NCBI GenBank assembly: GCA_000161775.1
Contig: GG704596.1
Coordinates: 2,297,515 to 2,361,514 of the forward strand
Source: Ruegeria lacuscaerulensis ITI-1157
Lineage (GTDB): Bacteria > Pseudomonadota > Alphaproteobacteria > Rhodobacterales > Rhodobacteraceae
DNA length: 64,000 bases
Direction: 5' to 3'
Each line of letters starts with the position of its first letter. The first letter of the stretch is position 1. Shown here piece by piece: positions 28,078 through 39,317 of the stretch. Position numbers and translations under genes: made by a program. The notes beneath the pieces were generated by a model. The model saw only the letters and a list, made by a program, of their open reading frames with translations, was not told the origin of the DNA and searched no databases.

Positions 28078-28609
28078 GATCTCGCCGTTGATGATTGCTC
28101 CGCCGCTGATCTTCGGCGCCTTCGCCGTGCTGGCGGCCATCGGCATGTTCCGCGAAGATCCCAACGCGCTGCCCTCGGCCCGCGAAGGCCAGCCCGCGCC
28201 GCCCGTTGTCCTGGCCGAGTTTCCGGGCAAACAGGGGTTCGACGACGCAACCCTGCGCGACGGCCAGGTCAAGCTGGTGAACTATTGGGCCAGCTGGTGT
28301 GCTCCCTGCCGCGCCGAGCATCCGAACCTCGAGAAACTGGCGCAGGAAGGCATTCCGGTCTACGGGATCAATTACAAGGACAAGCTGGCCAACGCCGACG
28401 CGTTTCTAAGCGATTTGGGCGATCCATACACCGCTATCGGGCGCGATGAAAATGGCCGCATGGGGTTGGACTGGGGCGTCTACGGCGTGCCCGAGACCTA
28501 CGTGATCGACGGTGACGGCACGATCATCCTGCGGTTTGCCGGCCCGATCACCCAGCGCGTGATCGAAAACACCATTCGCCCGGCGCTGGAGAAAGCCGCC
28601 GCGCAGTAG
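28070..28609 (+). CDS. ccmG: Thiol:disulfide interchange protein CcmG (DsbE)
   Basis: This 179-residue protein has an N-terminal membrane anchor (about residues 6-25) and a periplasmic thioredoxin fold with the WCAPC active site (Cys77, Cys80) followed by RAEHPNLEKL. The GVYGVPETYVID cis-Pro loop matches CcmG. It keeps apocytochrome c CXXCH thiols reduced for heme attachment. The start inside ccmD is chosen because the helix begins there. ccmE, ccmF and ccmH are not in this window. Confidence 0.94.
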   Translation: MAKISPLMIAPPLIFGAFAVLAAIGMFREDPNALPSAREGQPAPPVVLAEFPGKQGFDDATLRDGQVKLVNYWASWCAPCRAEHPNLEKLAQEGIPVYGINYKDKLANADAFLSDLGDPYTAIGRDENGRMGLDWGVYGVPETYVIDGDGTIILRFAGPITQRVIENTIRPALEKAAAQ

Positions 28610-28617
28610 CACCGGAG

Positions 28618-29319
28618 CTACAGGCGATACCCGCCCGAGACGGTCAGCACCTCTCCGGTGATGAATGACGCGTCTTCGGATGCGAGAAAGCGAACTGCGC
28701 GCGCGATGTCTTCGGGGGTGCCAACACGCCCCAGCGCGGTGTTCTGAACGAACAGGTCGGTCAGGTCGTCGGGCCTGGGGGCTTCGGGGATGTTGATCGC
28801 GCCGGGTGCCACCGCGTTGATGCGAATGCCGTCCGGCCCCAGTTCTTTCGCCATGGCGCGGGTCCAAAGGTTCAACGCGGCCTTGCTGGCCCCATAGGTC
28901 GCGGCGTCGCGCGGGGGAAGTTCGGCGTTGACCGACGAGATACTGACGATCGACGCCCCGCGCCGCAGGTGAGGCAACGCGGCAGCCAGCAGCGCGGCCG
29001 GAACCAGCAGGTTGAGGTCAAGAATGGCCCTGTGGTCCTTTTGACTGAACCGGTCTTTCGGCGTGGCCTGAACCAGTCCGGCATTGTTGATGAGGACATC
29101 CAGCCGGCCGAACCTGTCGATGACGCGGCGCACCACGTCTTCGGGCTGGTCTTCTTGCGTCAGATCGCTGTGCAGGGTCAGCGCCGGTCGGTCATCGGGC
29201 AGGGGGTTCGGTTCGGTTGTGTGCCATGTCAGGGCCACCTGATGATCTGCGGCCAGATCACACGCGATGGCGCGGCCAATTCCGCGAGCACCACCTGTTA
29301 TCAAGGCAACTTTTTCCAT
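28618..29319 (-). CDS. SDR family oxidoreductase
   Basis: This is a 233-residue short-chain dehydrogenase/reductase. The dinucleotide-binding loop is TGGARGIG (about residues 8-15), the structural NNAG lies near residue 85, and the catalytic Ser and Tyr-x3-Lys are seen as SISSVN and YGASKAA. The C-terminal GGYRL end is typical of FabG-like members. The substrate is unknown. The ATG at 29319 begins the Rossmann fold; the open frame beyond it is not coding-like. It converges on ccmG. Confidence 0.88.
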   Translation of the reverse strand: MEKVALITGGARGIGRAIACDLAADHQVALTWHTTEPNPLPDDRPALTLHSDLTQEDQPEDVVRRVIDRFGRLDVLINNAGLVQATPKDRFSQKDHRAILDLNLLVPAALLAAALPHLRRGASIVSISSVNAELPPRDAATYGASKAALNLWTRAMAKELGPDGIRINAVAPGAINIPEAPRPDDLTDLFVQNTALGRVGTPEDIARAVRFLASEDASFITGEVLTVSGGYRL

Positions 29320-29380
29320 GTTCCCAGCAGACCGGTTATCTGCATGGAACACAACGCGATAGTGGCAAGATCTGAAACGA

Positions 29381-29407
29381 AAAAGGGCGCCCAGTCGGGG
29401 CGCCCTT
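29381..29407 (-). terminator. Rho-independent terminator of acnA
   Basis: A perfect 10-bp stem (AAGGGCGCCC / GGGCGCCCTT) with a 5-base loop is followed on the minus strand by a run of Ts, just after the acnA stop. The same stem is used after glnA. Confidence 0.92.
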
Positions 29408-29429
29408 GCGGTTTTGGCTTTGGGCCTGC

Positions 29430-32120
<2,691 letters not shown>

Positions 32121-32346
32121 CTGTGGCCTCCCTCTCAAATGACGTGGAATTGGGATTCGCTGAGCGGTATCTGCATCACCAAGGCCTGCGGTTCAAGGTC
32201 CAACACGGCAGGTGCGGCAATTTTTGTATACCATTGCACACATTTTTGCGGATTGCCGCCGAAACCGGTCTCAAGAAACCTTGATTGGCCGTTGATGCGG
32301 CGGGGCTGTAAACCGGTTCCCGTGAACCACGAGCCCCGAGCCTACC

Positions 32347-33045
32347 ATGCCAAGACATTGCCTGAACGCCGCCATTCTGTCCCTTTTTTTCGCCGTCCCG
32401 GCCGCGGCCGACGGCCCGGTGGTGGTCGAGCTTTTCACCTCGCAGGGCTGTTCCTCGTGCCCGCCGGCCGATGCGATCATGCACGATCTGGCCAAGCGTG
32501 ATGACGTGATCGGCCTGGCCCTGCACGTAGACTATTGGGACTATATCGGGTGGAAGGACGAATACGCCGACCCGTTCCACACCACGCGCCAGCGCATCTA
32601 TGCCCGTCAGGGCGGACGCGATGTGATCTATACGCCGCAGATGGTGGTCAACGGCCAGCAGGATGTGGTTGGGGCAAAGCGCGGTCGGCTGGAGCAGCTG
32701 ATCGCCGCCCATCTCGAGGCAGCGCCGGTGGCGCAGGTATCGGCCACGCGCAGCGGTGACACCGTTTCGGTCCAGGTTGCCCCGCTCGATCTGCCAACGG
32801 GCGCCGTCTATGACATCCGAGTCGTGCAGTTCACGCCATTGCGTCACGCCTCGATCCGCCGGGGCGAGCTGGCCGGGCGTGAGCTCGACTACGCCAACGT
32901 GGTCAGCGCCTGGCATGTCGGCGGGCAATGGGATGGGGCCGGGCCGCAGGAGTTTCAGGTATCGCTGAACTCCGACCTGCCTGCAGTGGCCCTGGTACAA
33001 CAGGCCGGACACGGGCCGATCATCGCGGCCGTGCGGGTGGACTGA
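32347..33045 (+). CDS. Secreted DUF1223 protein with CxxC motif
   Basis: This 232-residue protein has a Sec signal peptide (about residues 1-21, ending AAADG) and a thioredoxin-like region of the DUF1223 family. It begins VVVELFTSQGCSSCPPADA with a CSSC redox motif near residue 36, followed by HVDYWDYIGWKD and YTPQMVVNGQ. It is probably a periplasmic thiol-redox protein, but no substrate is known. It is divergent from acnA, and the stop is four bases from the convergent acyltransferase. Confidence 0.87.
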   Translation: MPRHCLNAAILSLFFAVPAAADGPVVVELFTSQGCSSCPPADAIMHDLAKRDDVIGLALHVDYWDYIGWKDEYADPFHTTRQRIYARQGGRDVIYTPQMVVNGQQDVVGAKRGRLEQLIAAHLEAAPVAQVSATRSGDTVSVQVAPLDLPTGAVYDIRVVQFTPLRHASIRRGELAGRELDYANVVSAWHVGGQWDGAGPQEFQVSLNSDLPAVALVQQAGHGPIIAAVRVD

Positions 33046-33049
33046 AGGC

Positions 33050-33973
33050 TCAGGGAATGTCCTCGGGCTGCACGCCCAGGCCGTTCCAGACCTTCCAGCG
33101 CCGGTGGATCCAGAACCACTGACCCATGTGCTGGCGCACCATGCCTTCCAGATCATCGTTGATGAACTGGGTCATGGTCTTGGGGTCGGAATGCGGCACC
33201 GGGTCATGAAGAACGATCTCGAAATCGATGCCATTGGGTTGGCGCACCGCATAGCAGGGGATCAGCACTGCATCGTATTTCATTGCCAGCTCGGCATTCA
33301 GAACCGAGGTCACCGCCGGTTTTCCGAAAAACGTCAGCTCTTCGCCGCCATGGGCGTGCAGGTCGGACACGATGGCGATGATGCCGCCTTTTTTCAGCGA
33401 TCGGACCAATTCCACCATGCCCCGGCGCCCCTGTTCGAACATGGGCTTGCCGGTCTTGTGGAAGGCCTCGACATACATTTCGTTGAAATAGGGGTTGGCC
33501 ATACGCCGGTACAGGCAACCGATCGGCTTGCCGCAGCGCGTCTGAAGCGCAATCCGCGCGGCCAGGTAGTGGCCGAAATGAGCCGTGATCATCATCACCG
33601 GGCGCCCCTCGGCAACGGCCTGATCAAAGGCGGCTACGCCGGGCCCGGTGACGATCGCTGTCTTCTGCCGCTCGGTGAAATCCTCGGGCGAGAAATGCTC
33701 CATGATCGCGCGGCCGGCATTGTCTGGTACAGCGCGGCAGATGCGTTTGACCTCGCTTTCGGGCAGTTCGGGGCAGGCCAGTCTCAGGTTGCTGCGCACG
33801 CGCTTGGTGAACCCCACCAGCGGCGACAGTGCCCGCGCGACCGCACCCATCGCCGCGATCCGGCGCTCATACGGCAGCAGGCGCATGGTGCCGATCACGC
33901 CCTTCAGGAAAAGGTTGGCAACATAGTATTTGGCAAGCTGAACGCGGCTCAGTTCCGACTTTTCGGCGGGCAT
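33050..33973 (-). CDS. Lysophospholipid/lipid A acyltransferase family protein (LpxL/HtrB-like)
   Basis: This 307-residue protein is related to the lauroyl/myristoyl acyltransferases of lipid A synthesis. Matching family stretches are GTMRLLPYERRIAAMG at the N-terminus, the active-site region MMITAHFGHYLAAR, RRMANPYFNEM and a late FFGKPAVTS. In LpxL-type enzymes the active site is His-x4-Asp/Glu; here the fifth residue after His is Leu (HFGHYL), so the acidic partner appears missing. The start is uncertain: ATG 33973 gives a normal family length, and ATG 34015 is possible. It may acylate lipid A, ornithine lipid or another lipid, or have lost activity. Confidence 0.78.
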   Translation of the reverse strand: MPAEKSELSRVQLAKYYVANLFLKGVIGTMRLLPYERRIAAMGAVARALSPLVGFTKRVRSNLRLACPELPESEVKRICRAVPDNAGRAIMEHFSPEDFTERQKTAIVTGPGVAAFDQAVAEGRPVMMITAHFGHYLAARIALQTRCGKPIGCLYRRMANPYFNEMYVEAFHKTGKPMFEQGRRGMVELVRSLKKGGIIAIVSDLHAHGGEELTFFGKPAVTSVLNAELAMKYDAVLIPCYAVRQPNGIDFEIVLHDPVPHSDPKTMTQFINDDLEGMVRQHMGQWFWIHRRWKVWNGLGVQPEDIP

Positions 33974-34069
33974 GCGAGGGTCTCGACGGGTTATGTGATT
34001 TGCGAGGCCAGACATACAGAGGGCGCCGGGCGACCACAAGCACCGTATGGCGGGCGGCCGGGCAGGGGA

Positions 34070-35167
34070 TCAATCCCCGCCCTCGGCCTCCTCTTCGATC
34101 AATGTGATCGTGCCGTCATCGACCAGCGCGCGGATGGCGCCCACGACCTGGGTCATGGCTTCTTCGGCGTCGGCTTGCTTGACCTTGCCACGCTCGGCGA
34201 TTTCTTCGCGCAGGTTGTCGGCCATGCGCGACGACATGTTGGAAAGCAGGAACTCGGCCGAGGCCTTGTCTTCTTCGCTGTTTGCCCCGGCCAGCGCGGT
34301 GACAAGAACGGGCTGCTCGATCCCGCGCAGGATTGCCGGAACATCCCGCGGCGCGATGCGCTTGGCGATGTGGGCAAAGGTGAAGATCGAGCGGCGCACC
34401 GCTTGCGCAAAGCTTTTGTCTTCTTCTTCGAGGGCGCTCAGCAATTCGTCCCGGGTTGACGGGGCCGATTGGTTCAGGATCGCGCCCACCCGCGCGCCGG
34501 GGTCGTCCTTGAAGGCCGGGGTCGGGCGTTCATCCAGTTGCGCGACCAGCGACCAGCCGATGCGTTCGACCGCCTCGGGCGAGACATTGGTGGTTTTCGA
34601 GATCGCATAGGTGATCCGGCGAGCCACCGGACCGGGAAGATGCCCCAGCAGTTTCGCGGCCTTTGCCGTATCCAGCTTGGACAGCATGACCGCCGCCACC
34701 TCGGTGCTTTCGGCCTGAGCCATGCGGGCCAGATCCTCGACCGGGACATCGCGCAGCCGTTGCCACGGGTCGCCCACCTGGCGCATGCCCGCCACCTTGC
34801 GCAACCGAGCGGCCGTTGTGGGGGCGATCTTGCCGTTCACCGCGTCGAGCGCACCCGCCAGCCCGTGCGGAAACGCCAGGCCGACACTGTCGAGCGCATC
34901 AGCGAATTCCTGGGCTACCGCCGCCAGCGTCACCCGATCGACCAGTCCCATCTGCCCCAGCTGCACGGTCAATCGTTCTTGCAGCTCATCCGGCAATTCT
35001 TCGAGCGGGAAATCCGCGCCCTCGTTCAAAAGCAGGCGCACGATGATCGCGGCCTTTTGTCCGGGTGTCAGGTGACGGGGAACCACGCGCGGCGCGTCGT
35101 CCTGTTGTTCGGCCACCGGAGGCGCGGCGCCCGGGGCCGTCTGTACCAAAGCGTTTGAGTCTTGCAT
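34070..35167 (-). CDS. fliG: Flagellar motor switch protein FliG (divergent)
   Basis: This 365-residue protein matches FliG across its middle and C-terminal domains. LTPGQKAAIIVRLLL resembles the N-terminal start, and RRSIFTFAHIAKRIAPRDVPAIL and EFLLSNMSSRMADNLREEIAERG are the C-terminal torque-ring region, ending VVGAIRALVDDGTITL. FliG forms part of the C-ring and transmits stator force. The usual EHPQ loop of the middle domain is not obvious, so this is a diverged alphaproteobacterial form. No other flagellar gene lies in the window. Confidence 0.85.
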   Translation of the reverse strand: MQDSNALVQTAPGAAPPVAEQQDDAPRVVPRHLTPGQKAAIIVRLLLNEGADFPLEELPDELQERLTVQLGQMGLVDRVTLAAVAQEFADALDSVGLAFPHGLAGALDAVNGKIAPTTAARLRKVAGMRQVGDPWQRLRDVPVEDLARMAQAESTEVAAVMLSKLDTAKAAKLLGHLPGPVARRITYAISKTTNVSPEAVERIGWSLVAQLDERPTPAFKDDPGARVGAILNQSAPSTRDELLSALEEEDKSFAQAVRRSIFTFAHIAKRIAPRDVPAILRGIEQPVLVTALAGANSEEDKASAEFLLSNMSSRMADNLREEIAERGKVKQADAEEAMTQVVGAIRALVDDGTITLIEEEAEGGD

Positions 35168-35233
35168 CTGCCTGCGTCGTCAAATCCGTTGCGCAGGCAG
35201 AATATCGAGAGTCGGGTAAAGAAAGCCTGAACT

Positions 35234-35773
35234 CTAATAGTTGTAGGTCAGCCCCGAGCGGATCGCGTCGCGCAAAGAGGCCTCGGCCCAGCGGCCCTCA
35301 CCGCCACGGGCCTTGATCTCGCGCCATTGGGCGACGGCCAGATCGGTCTTGCCCTCGGCCACGAAGCCCTGACCCATGTAGCTGCGTGCCAGGATGTTGT
35401 CGGGGTTTGCTGCGATCGCGCGCTGGTAATAGGCGTTGGCCAGATCGACCTTGCCCATCTTGCGGTAGGTGAAGCCCCAATAGGTCAGGACGCGGTCATC
35501 GTCCTGATCCATGACGCGCAGCACGGATTGGGCGTTTTCGTACTGGCCGGCATAGGCCATCTCGCGCACGGCCTGATACAGCTGGTCGTCGGTGAAATTG
35601 GTCTTGTTGGGCTTGACGCAGCGGCCGGCGGCCTCGTCATAGACTCGGCCGAACAGGCATTTTTTGGTGGTGTTCGTCGGTTTCGGGGGGCTGCTGTCCC
35701 CGCCCGCGGCACTGACCGCGGGGGCAAAGGCAAAACTTTGCAGGGCAATCGCTGAGGCCAACAAAAAGCGCAT
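35234..35773 (-). CDS. Secreted tetratricopeptide protein with CxxG...CV motif
   Basis: This 179-residue protein has a Sec signal peptide (MRFLLASAIALQSFAFAPAVSA). A short cysteine motif, CLFGRVYDEAAGRCVKPN (about residues 39-56), follows, then about three TPR-like repeats (LYQAVREMAYAGQYENAQ, YWGFTYRKMGKVDLANAY, YMGQGFVAEGKTDLAVAQ). It is probably periplasmic. The ATG at 35773 has GGAG six bases upstream and starts the signal directly. The function is unknown. The cysteine motif recurs in the small protein just upstream. Confidence 0.82.
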   Translation of the reverse strand: MRFLLASAIALQSFAFAPAVSAAGGDSSPPKPTNTTKKCLFGRVYDEAAGRCVKPNKTNFTDDQLYQAVREMAYAGQYENAQSVLRVMDQDDDRVLTYWGFTYRKMGKVDLANAYYQRAIAANPDNILARSYMGQGFVAEGKTDLAVAQWREIKARGGEGRWAEASLRDAIRSGLTYNY

Positions 35774-35873
35774 GTCAAACTCCATCTCGAAATTCGCTTG
35801 GGCAAACCATAGCGCGTTCCGAGGAAAAGCTAACAGGAAATCGCCCGGATCAGTTCACAACTGGGTCAGATGC

Positions 35874-36026
35874 TCAGCTGCTGGCGTTTTTCACGCAGCT
35901 TTCCGATGCGGCATCCCAAGCCGTGCCGGGCGCACAGGATTGCGTCTGCTTGCTGTGGCCTTGGCAGGCGAATGCGGACGAGGCGGACAGGGCAAGGGCC
36001 AATGCACAGAGGGTCGTGCGGATCAT
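35874..36026 (-). CDS. Small secreted cysteine-motif protein (50 aa)
   Basis: A short gene starts at ATG 36024-36026 with AAGGAGA about nine bases upstream and encodes 50 residues. The first 20 form a clean signal peptide (MIRTTLCALALALSASSAFA). The mature 30 residues contain three cysteines (21, 31, 44) and the motif CAPGTAWDAASESCVK, which resembles CLFGRVYDEAAGRCVK in the downstream TPR protein. It lies between purB and that gene on the same strand. I recognise no named family. The strong ribosome binding site and signal peptide make a real gene likely. Confidence 0.7.
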   Translation of the reverse strand: MIRTTLCALALALSASSAFACQGHSKQTQSCAPGTAWDAASESCVKNASS

Positions 36027-36087
36027 GGTGGTCTCTCCTTGAACGGAAGTTGCCTGCTCAGCATAGCCGATTTCGGAGGTTATCGCA

Positions 36088-36127
36088 AAAGACAGGGGCC
36101 CGGATCGCGCTGTGCGACCCGGGCCCC
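36088..36127 (-). terminator. Rho-independent terminator of purB
   Basis: A 9-bp GC-rich stem (GGGGCCCGG / CCGGGCCCC) with an inner CGC/GCG pairing is followed on the minus strand by TGTCTTTTG. It lies 25 bases after the purB stop and separates purB from the small secreted gene. Confidence 0.75.
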
Positions 36128-36152
36128 GAAAAAGCCGTTCAAGCGTCGAGGT

Positions 36153-37457
36153 TTACTCGCCGAACACCCGCTCGAAGATCGTGTCGACATGCTTGGTGTG
36201 ATAGCCAAGGTCGAATTTCTCTTCGATCTCTTCCTTGCTCAGCACTGCCGTCACGTCCGGGTCGGCCAGCAGCTCGGTCTTGAAGTCCTTGCCTTCTTCC
36301 CAGACCTTCATCGCGTTGCGCTGCACCAGGCGATAGGCGTCTTCGCGGCTGACGCCGGCCTGGGTCAGGGCCAGCAGCACGCGCTGGCTCATGACCAGAC
36401 CGCGGAACTTGTTCATGTTGGCCAGCATGTTGTCCGGATACACCACCAGCTTGTCGATCACCCCGGTCAGGCGGTGCAGGGCGAAGTCCAGCGTTACGGT
36501 TGCGTCGGGGCCGATGTTGCGCTCGACCGAGCTGTGGCTGATGTCGCGCTCGTGCCACAGGGCCACGTTTTCCATCGCCGGGATCACGGTCATGCGCACC
36601 AGCCGGGCCAGGCCGGTCAGGTTTTCAGTCAGAACCGGGTTGCGCTTGTGCGGCATCGCCGACGAGCCTTTTTGCCCTTTCGAGAAGAACTCCTCGGCCT
36701 CCAGAACCTCGGTGCGCTGCATGTGGCGGATTTCGATGGCGATGTTCTCGATGCTGCTGGCGATCACGCCCAGCGTGGCAAAGAAGGCCGCGTGGCGGTC
36801 GCGCGGGATGACCTGCGTGCTGATCGGCTCGGGCACCAGGCCCAGCTTTTCGCAGACATGCTCTTCGACGCGCGGGTCGATATTGGCGAAGGTGCCGACC
36901 GCACCGCTGATGGCGCCGGTGGCGATCTCGGCGCGCGCGTCGCGCATCCGTGACAAGTTGCGGTCCATCTCGGCATAGAAACGCGCGAAGGTCAGGCCCA
37001 TGGTGGTGGGCTCGGCATGAATGCCGTGGCTGCGGCCGATGCGGACGGTGTCCTTGTGCTCGTAGGCGCGGCGCTTGAGAGCGGCCAGCAGGCCTTCGAG
37101 ATCGGCGATCAGGATGTCGGCGGCGCGGGTCAGCTGCACATTGAAGCAGGTATCCAGCACGTCCGAGCTGGTCATGCCCTGGTGGACGAAACGGGCTTCT
37201 TCGCTGCCGATATGTTCGGCCAGATGGGTCAGAAAGGCAATGACATCGTGCTTGGTGACGGCCTCGATCTCGTCGATGCGGGCCACGTCGAATTCCACGT
37301 CCTTGGCCTTCCAGACGGCCTCGGCGTTTTCGCGCGGGATGACGCCCAGATCGGCCATCGCGTCGCAGGCATGGGCCTCGATCTCGTACCAGATGCGAAA
37401 CTTGGTCTCGGGCGACCAGACGGCGACCATTTCGGGGCGGGAATAGCGAGGGATCAT
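36153..37457 (-). CDS. purB: Adenylosuccinate lyase
   Basis: This is a 434-residue enzyme of the fumarase/aspartase superfamily. It acts twice in purine synthesis, splitting SAICAR and adenylosuccinate with release of fumarate. The signature SSAMPHKRNP (flexible Ser loop) is present, with HQGMTSSDVLDT and GRSHGIHAEPTT as the other two conserved regions. The ATG at 37457 gives the normal length, matching the family start MIPRYSRPEM. Confidence 0.97.
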   Translation of the reverse strand: MIPRYSRPEMVAVWSPETKFRIWYEIEAHACDAMADLGVIPRENAEAVWKAKDVEFDVARIDEIEAVTKHDVIAFLTHLAEHIGSEEARFVHQGMTSSDVLDTCFNVQLTRAADILIADLEGLLAALKRRAYEHKDTVRIGRSHGIHAEPTTMGLTFARFYAEMDRNLSRMRDARAEIATGAISGAVGTFANIDPRVEEHVCEKLGLVPEPISTQVIPRDRHAAFFATLGVIASSIENIAIEIRHMQRTEVLEAEEFFSKGQKGSSAMPHKRNPVLTENLTGLARLVRMTVIPAMENVALWHERDISHSSVERNIGPDATVTLDFALHRLTGVIDKLVVYPDNMLANMNKFRGLVMSQRVLLALTQAGVSREDAYRLVQRNAMKVWEEGKDFKTELLADPDVTAVLSKEEIEEKFDLGYHTKHVDTIFERVFGE

Positions 37458-37634
37458 GGGCGGCAGCACCTTCGTGATTGGCAATGGGTGTCGGCGGGGG
37501 TCATAGCCTTGTCCGGCACATCCGGCAAGCCGCGAAGGACCTGCTGAGACGGTTTGCCCCTGCACAAGCGCCGTTCTGGCGGCCCGCCCGCCATTCTTCG
37601 GTCTGTCTGCGCCCTACCGCGGCCTCGGGCCGGG

Positions 37635-38873
37635 TCAGGCCGTCGCGACCGGGTCCTGCGCCGGCAGTAGTTCGGTCGTGATATGGGCCGAGTTCTCGAG
37701 CGTGCGATGCACCGGGCATTTGTCGGCGATTTCAAGGAGCTTGGCCTGCTGGGCCTCATCCAGAGGCCCGTCCAGGCGGATCTTGCGGCGGAACTGGTCC
37801 ACCTTTTCATCCCCCGCCAACCCCGCGTCCTGCGCGTGCACCTTGTTGTGACAGACATCCACGCTGATCCCTGTCAGCGGCCATTGTTTGCGCCGAGCGT
37901 ACATGCGGATCGTCATCGAGGTGCAAGCGCCAAGGCCAGCGGAAACGAACCCATAGGGTGACATGCCGCGATCGGTCCCGCCGTAGGAAACCGGTTCATC
38001 CGCGACGGCATGGTGGTTCGGGCCTGACTGGATGTCCTGCAGGAAGCCGTTCGGGTCCACCTCGGTCACGCGCACCACGCCTTCGGGGGCGCCCGGCGGC
38101 GGGGCGGGTGGCGACAGCGGCACATAGCGCGATACCCAGGCCGCGATCACGTCGGCGGCATAGTCCGCGTCCCTGGGGCGGGTGATCAGGTGGTCGGCAT
38201 CGTCCAGCGTGACAAAGCTTTTGGGGTGCTTGGCGGCCAGAAAGATCGTGCTGGCGTTGTCGATGCTCACGGTTTCATCTCGCGGGGCATGCAGGATCAG
38301 CAGCGCGGCCTTCAGGTGCTCGATTGCCGGGATCAGCGCCGATTCCGAAATGTCGCGCACGAAGTCCCGCCCGATGCGGATCGGTCGCCCGCCCAGCAGC
38401 ACCTCGGCACTGCCATCCTGTTCGATCCGCGCGCGTGCGCCTTCGAAGTGGTGGACCACATGGCCGGGGTCGGCCGGAGCGCCGATGGTGACCACCGCCT
38501 TGGCCGAGGGGATCCCGGCCCGCGCCCGCAACACCGCCGCCCCACCCAGCGAATGACCAATCAGCAGATCGGGGGCCATGTTCCGCCCGGCCAGATACTG
38601 TGCCGCCGCGACCAGATCCTGCACGTTGGTAGAGAAGGTCGTGTTGGCGAATTCGCCCTCGGAATGGCCAAGGCCGGTGAAATCGAACCGCAGCACTGCA
38701 AAGCCCATCGCCGCCAGCCGCGCGCTGATGCGCCGGGCGGCGGGGATGTCTTTGGAGCAGGTGAAGCAATGGGCAAACAGCGCCGTTGCCAGCACCGGCC
38801 CATCGGGCAGATCCAGCCTTGCGGCCAGTTGGTTGCCGTCATGTCCGGCAAAGGTGATGCGTTCGGTGGGCAT
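37635..38873 (-). CDS. Alpha/beta hydrolase-OsmC fusion protein
   Basis: This 412-residue protein joins two domains. Residues 1 to about 255 are an alpha/beta hydrolase with nucleophile elbow GHSLGG (Ser near 115) and a late DDADH that supplies the catalytic His. Residues about 265-412 are an OsmC/Ohr-type domain with two redox cysteines in GACTSMTIRMYA and CPVHRTLEN, able to reduce organic hydroperoxides. Such fusions are known in proteobacteria, but their substrate is unclear. AAGGAG lies before the ATG at 38873. The gene stands alone. Confidence 0.88.
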   Translation of the reverse strand: MPTERITFAGHDGNQLAARLDLPDGPVLATALFAHCFTCSKDIPAARRISARLAAMGFAVLRFDFTGLGHSEGEFANTTFSTNVQDLVAAAQYLAGRNMAPDLLIGHSLGGAAVLRARAGIPSAKAVVTIGAPADPGHVVHHFEGARARIEQDGSAEVLLGGRPIRIGRDFVRDISESALIPAIEHLKAALLILHAPRDETVSIDNASTIFLAAKHPKSFVTLDDADHLITRPRDADYAADVIAAWVSRYVPLSPPAPPPGAPEGVVRVTEVDPNGFLQDIQSGPNHHAVADEPVSYGGTDRGMSPYGFVSAGLGACTSMTIRMYARRKQWPLTGISVDVCHNKVHAQDAGLAGDEKVDQFRRKIRLDGPLDEAQQAKLLEIADKCPVHRTLENSAHITTELLPAQDPVATA

Positions 38874-39317
38874 GGGTGCTCCTTCCGTTGGTCGGGTTCC
38901 GGCAATACTGGGGGGTGGACGCGGGCGGCTCAACCCCTGTGTCAGGCGCGTCACGCCAAGGTGAGGGGGGACGTCGAATCGTCAAGGTGCTGCGGCTTGT
39001 TTGTCTCGGGAAGGCGAGTGTTCAGGTATTGTGATGTAAGTTCGGTCTAATATTCGTTTTGTGAAATTTTTCGGCTGTCCCCATGTTCATGGTTCGTCGA
39101 ACAATGAAACCGGATTTCTGCGATGATACATGCTGAACCGATCAATTGCCGTCACCCCAATCATCCCGGGCTTTTACCGGGGCTGTTGCTGGCTGCTGCA
39201 CTGGGATTTGCCGATGGCCAGACCTGGCCATTAGACTCTGCGCCGACCGGCATCGAGCAGCCCGCACCCGAGGACTGGCACGGCAATGTGCGCCGCTCTC
39301 ACTGGGCGGAGTGAGGC
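38874..39317. other. Intergenic region, 444 bases
   Basis: The stretch between the hydrolase-OsmC gene and the dddP stop holds no well-supported gene. One short + frame (39123-39314) is listed separately with low confidence. The part 39020-39075 is AT-richer than its surroundings (TCTAATATTCGTTTTGTG) and may hold a promoter reading right or left, but I see no good -35/-10 pair. Confidence 0.5.
39123..39314 (+). CDS. Possible small ORF, 63 aa
   Basis: An ATG-started frame of 63 codons lies in the gap before dddP. It has a hydrophobic middle (PGLLPGLLLAAALGFADG) but a polar N-terminus with Pro and His that does not look like a normal signal peptide. No ribosome binding site is visible. It may be chance, and conservation is needed to accept it. 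Confidence 0.2.
   Translation: MIHAEPINCRHPNHPGLLPGLLLAAALGFADGQTWPLDSAPTGIEQPAPEDWHGNVRRSHWAE

Noticed and set aside
32221-32235. TATACA -10 box for acnA on the minus strand
   Set aside because: The -10 is good but no -35 is found at 16-18 bases, so no promoter was called.
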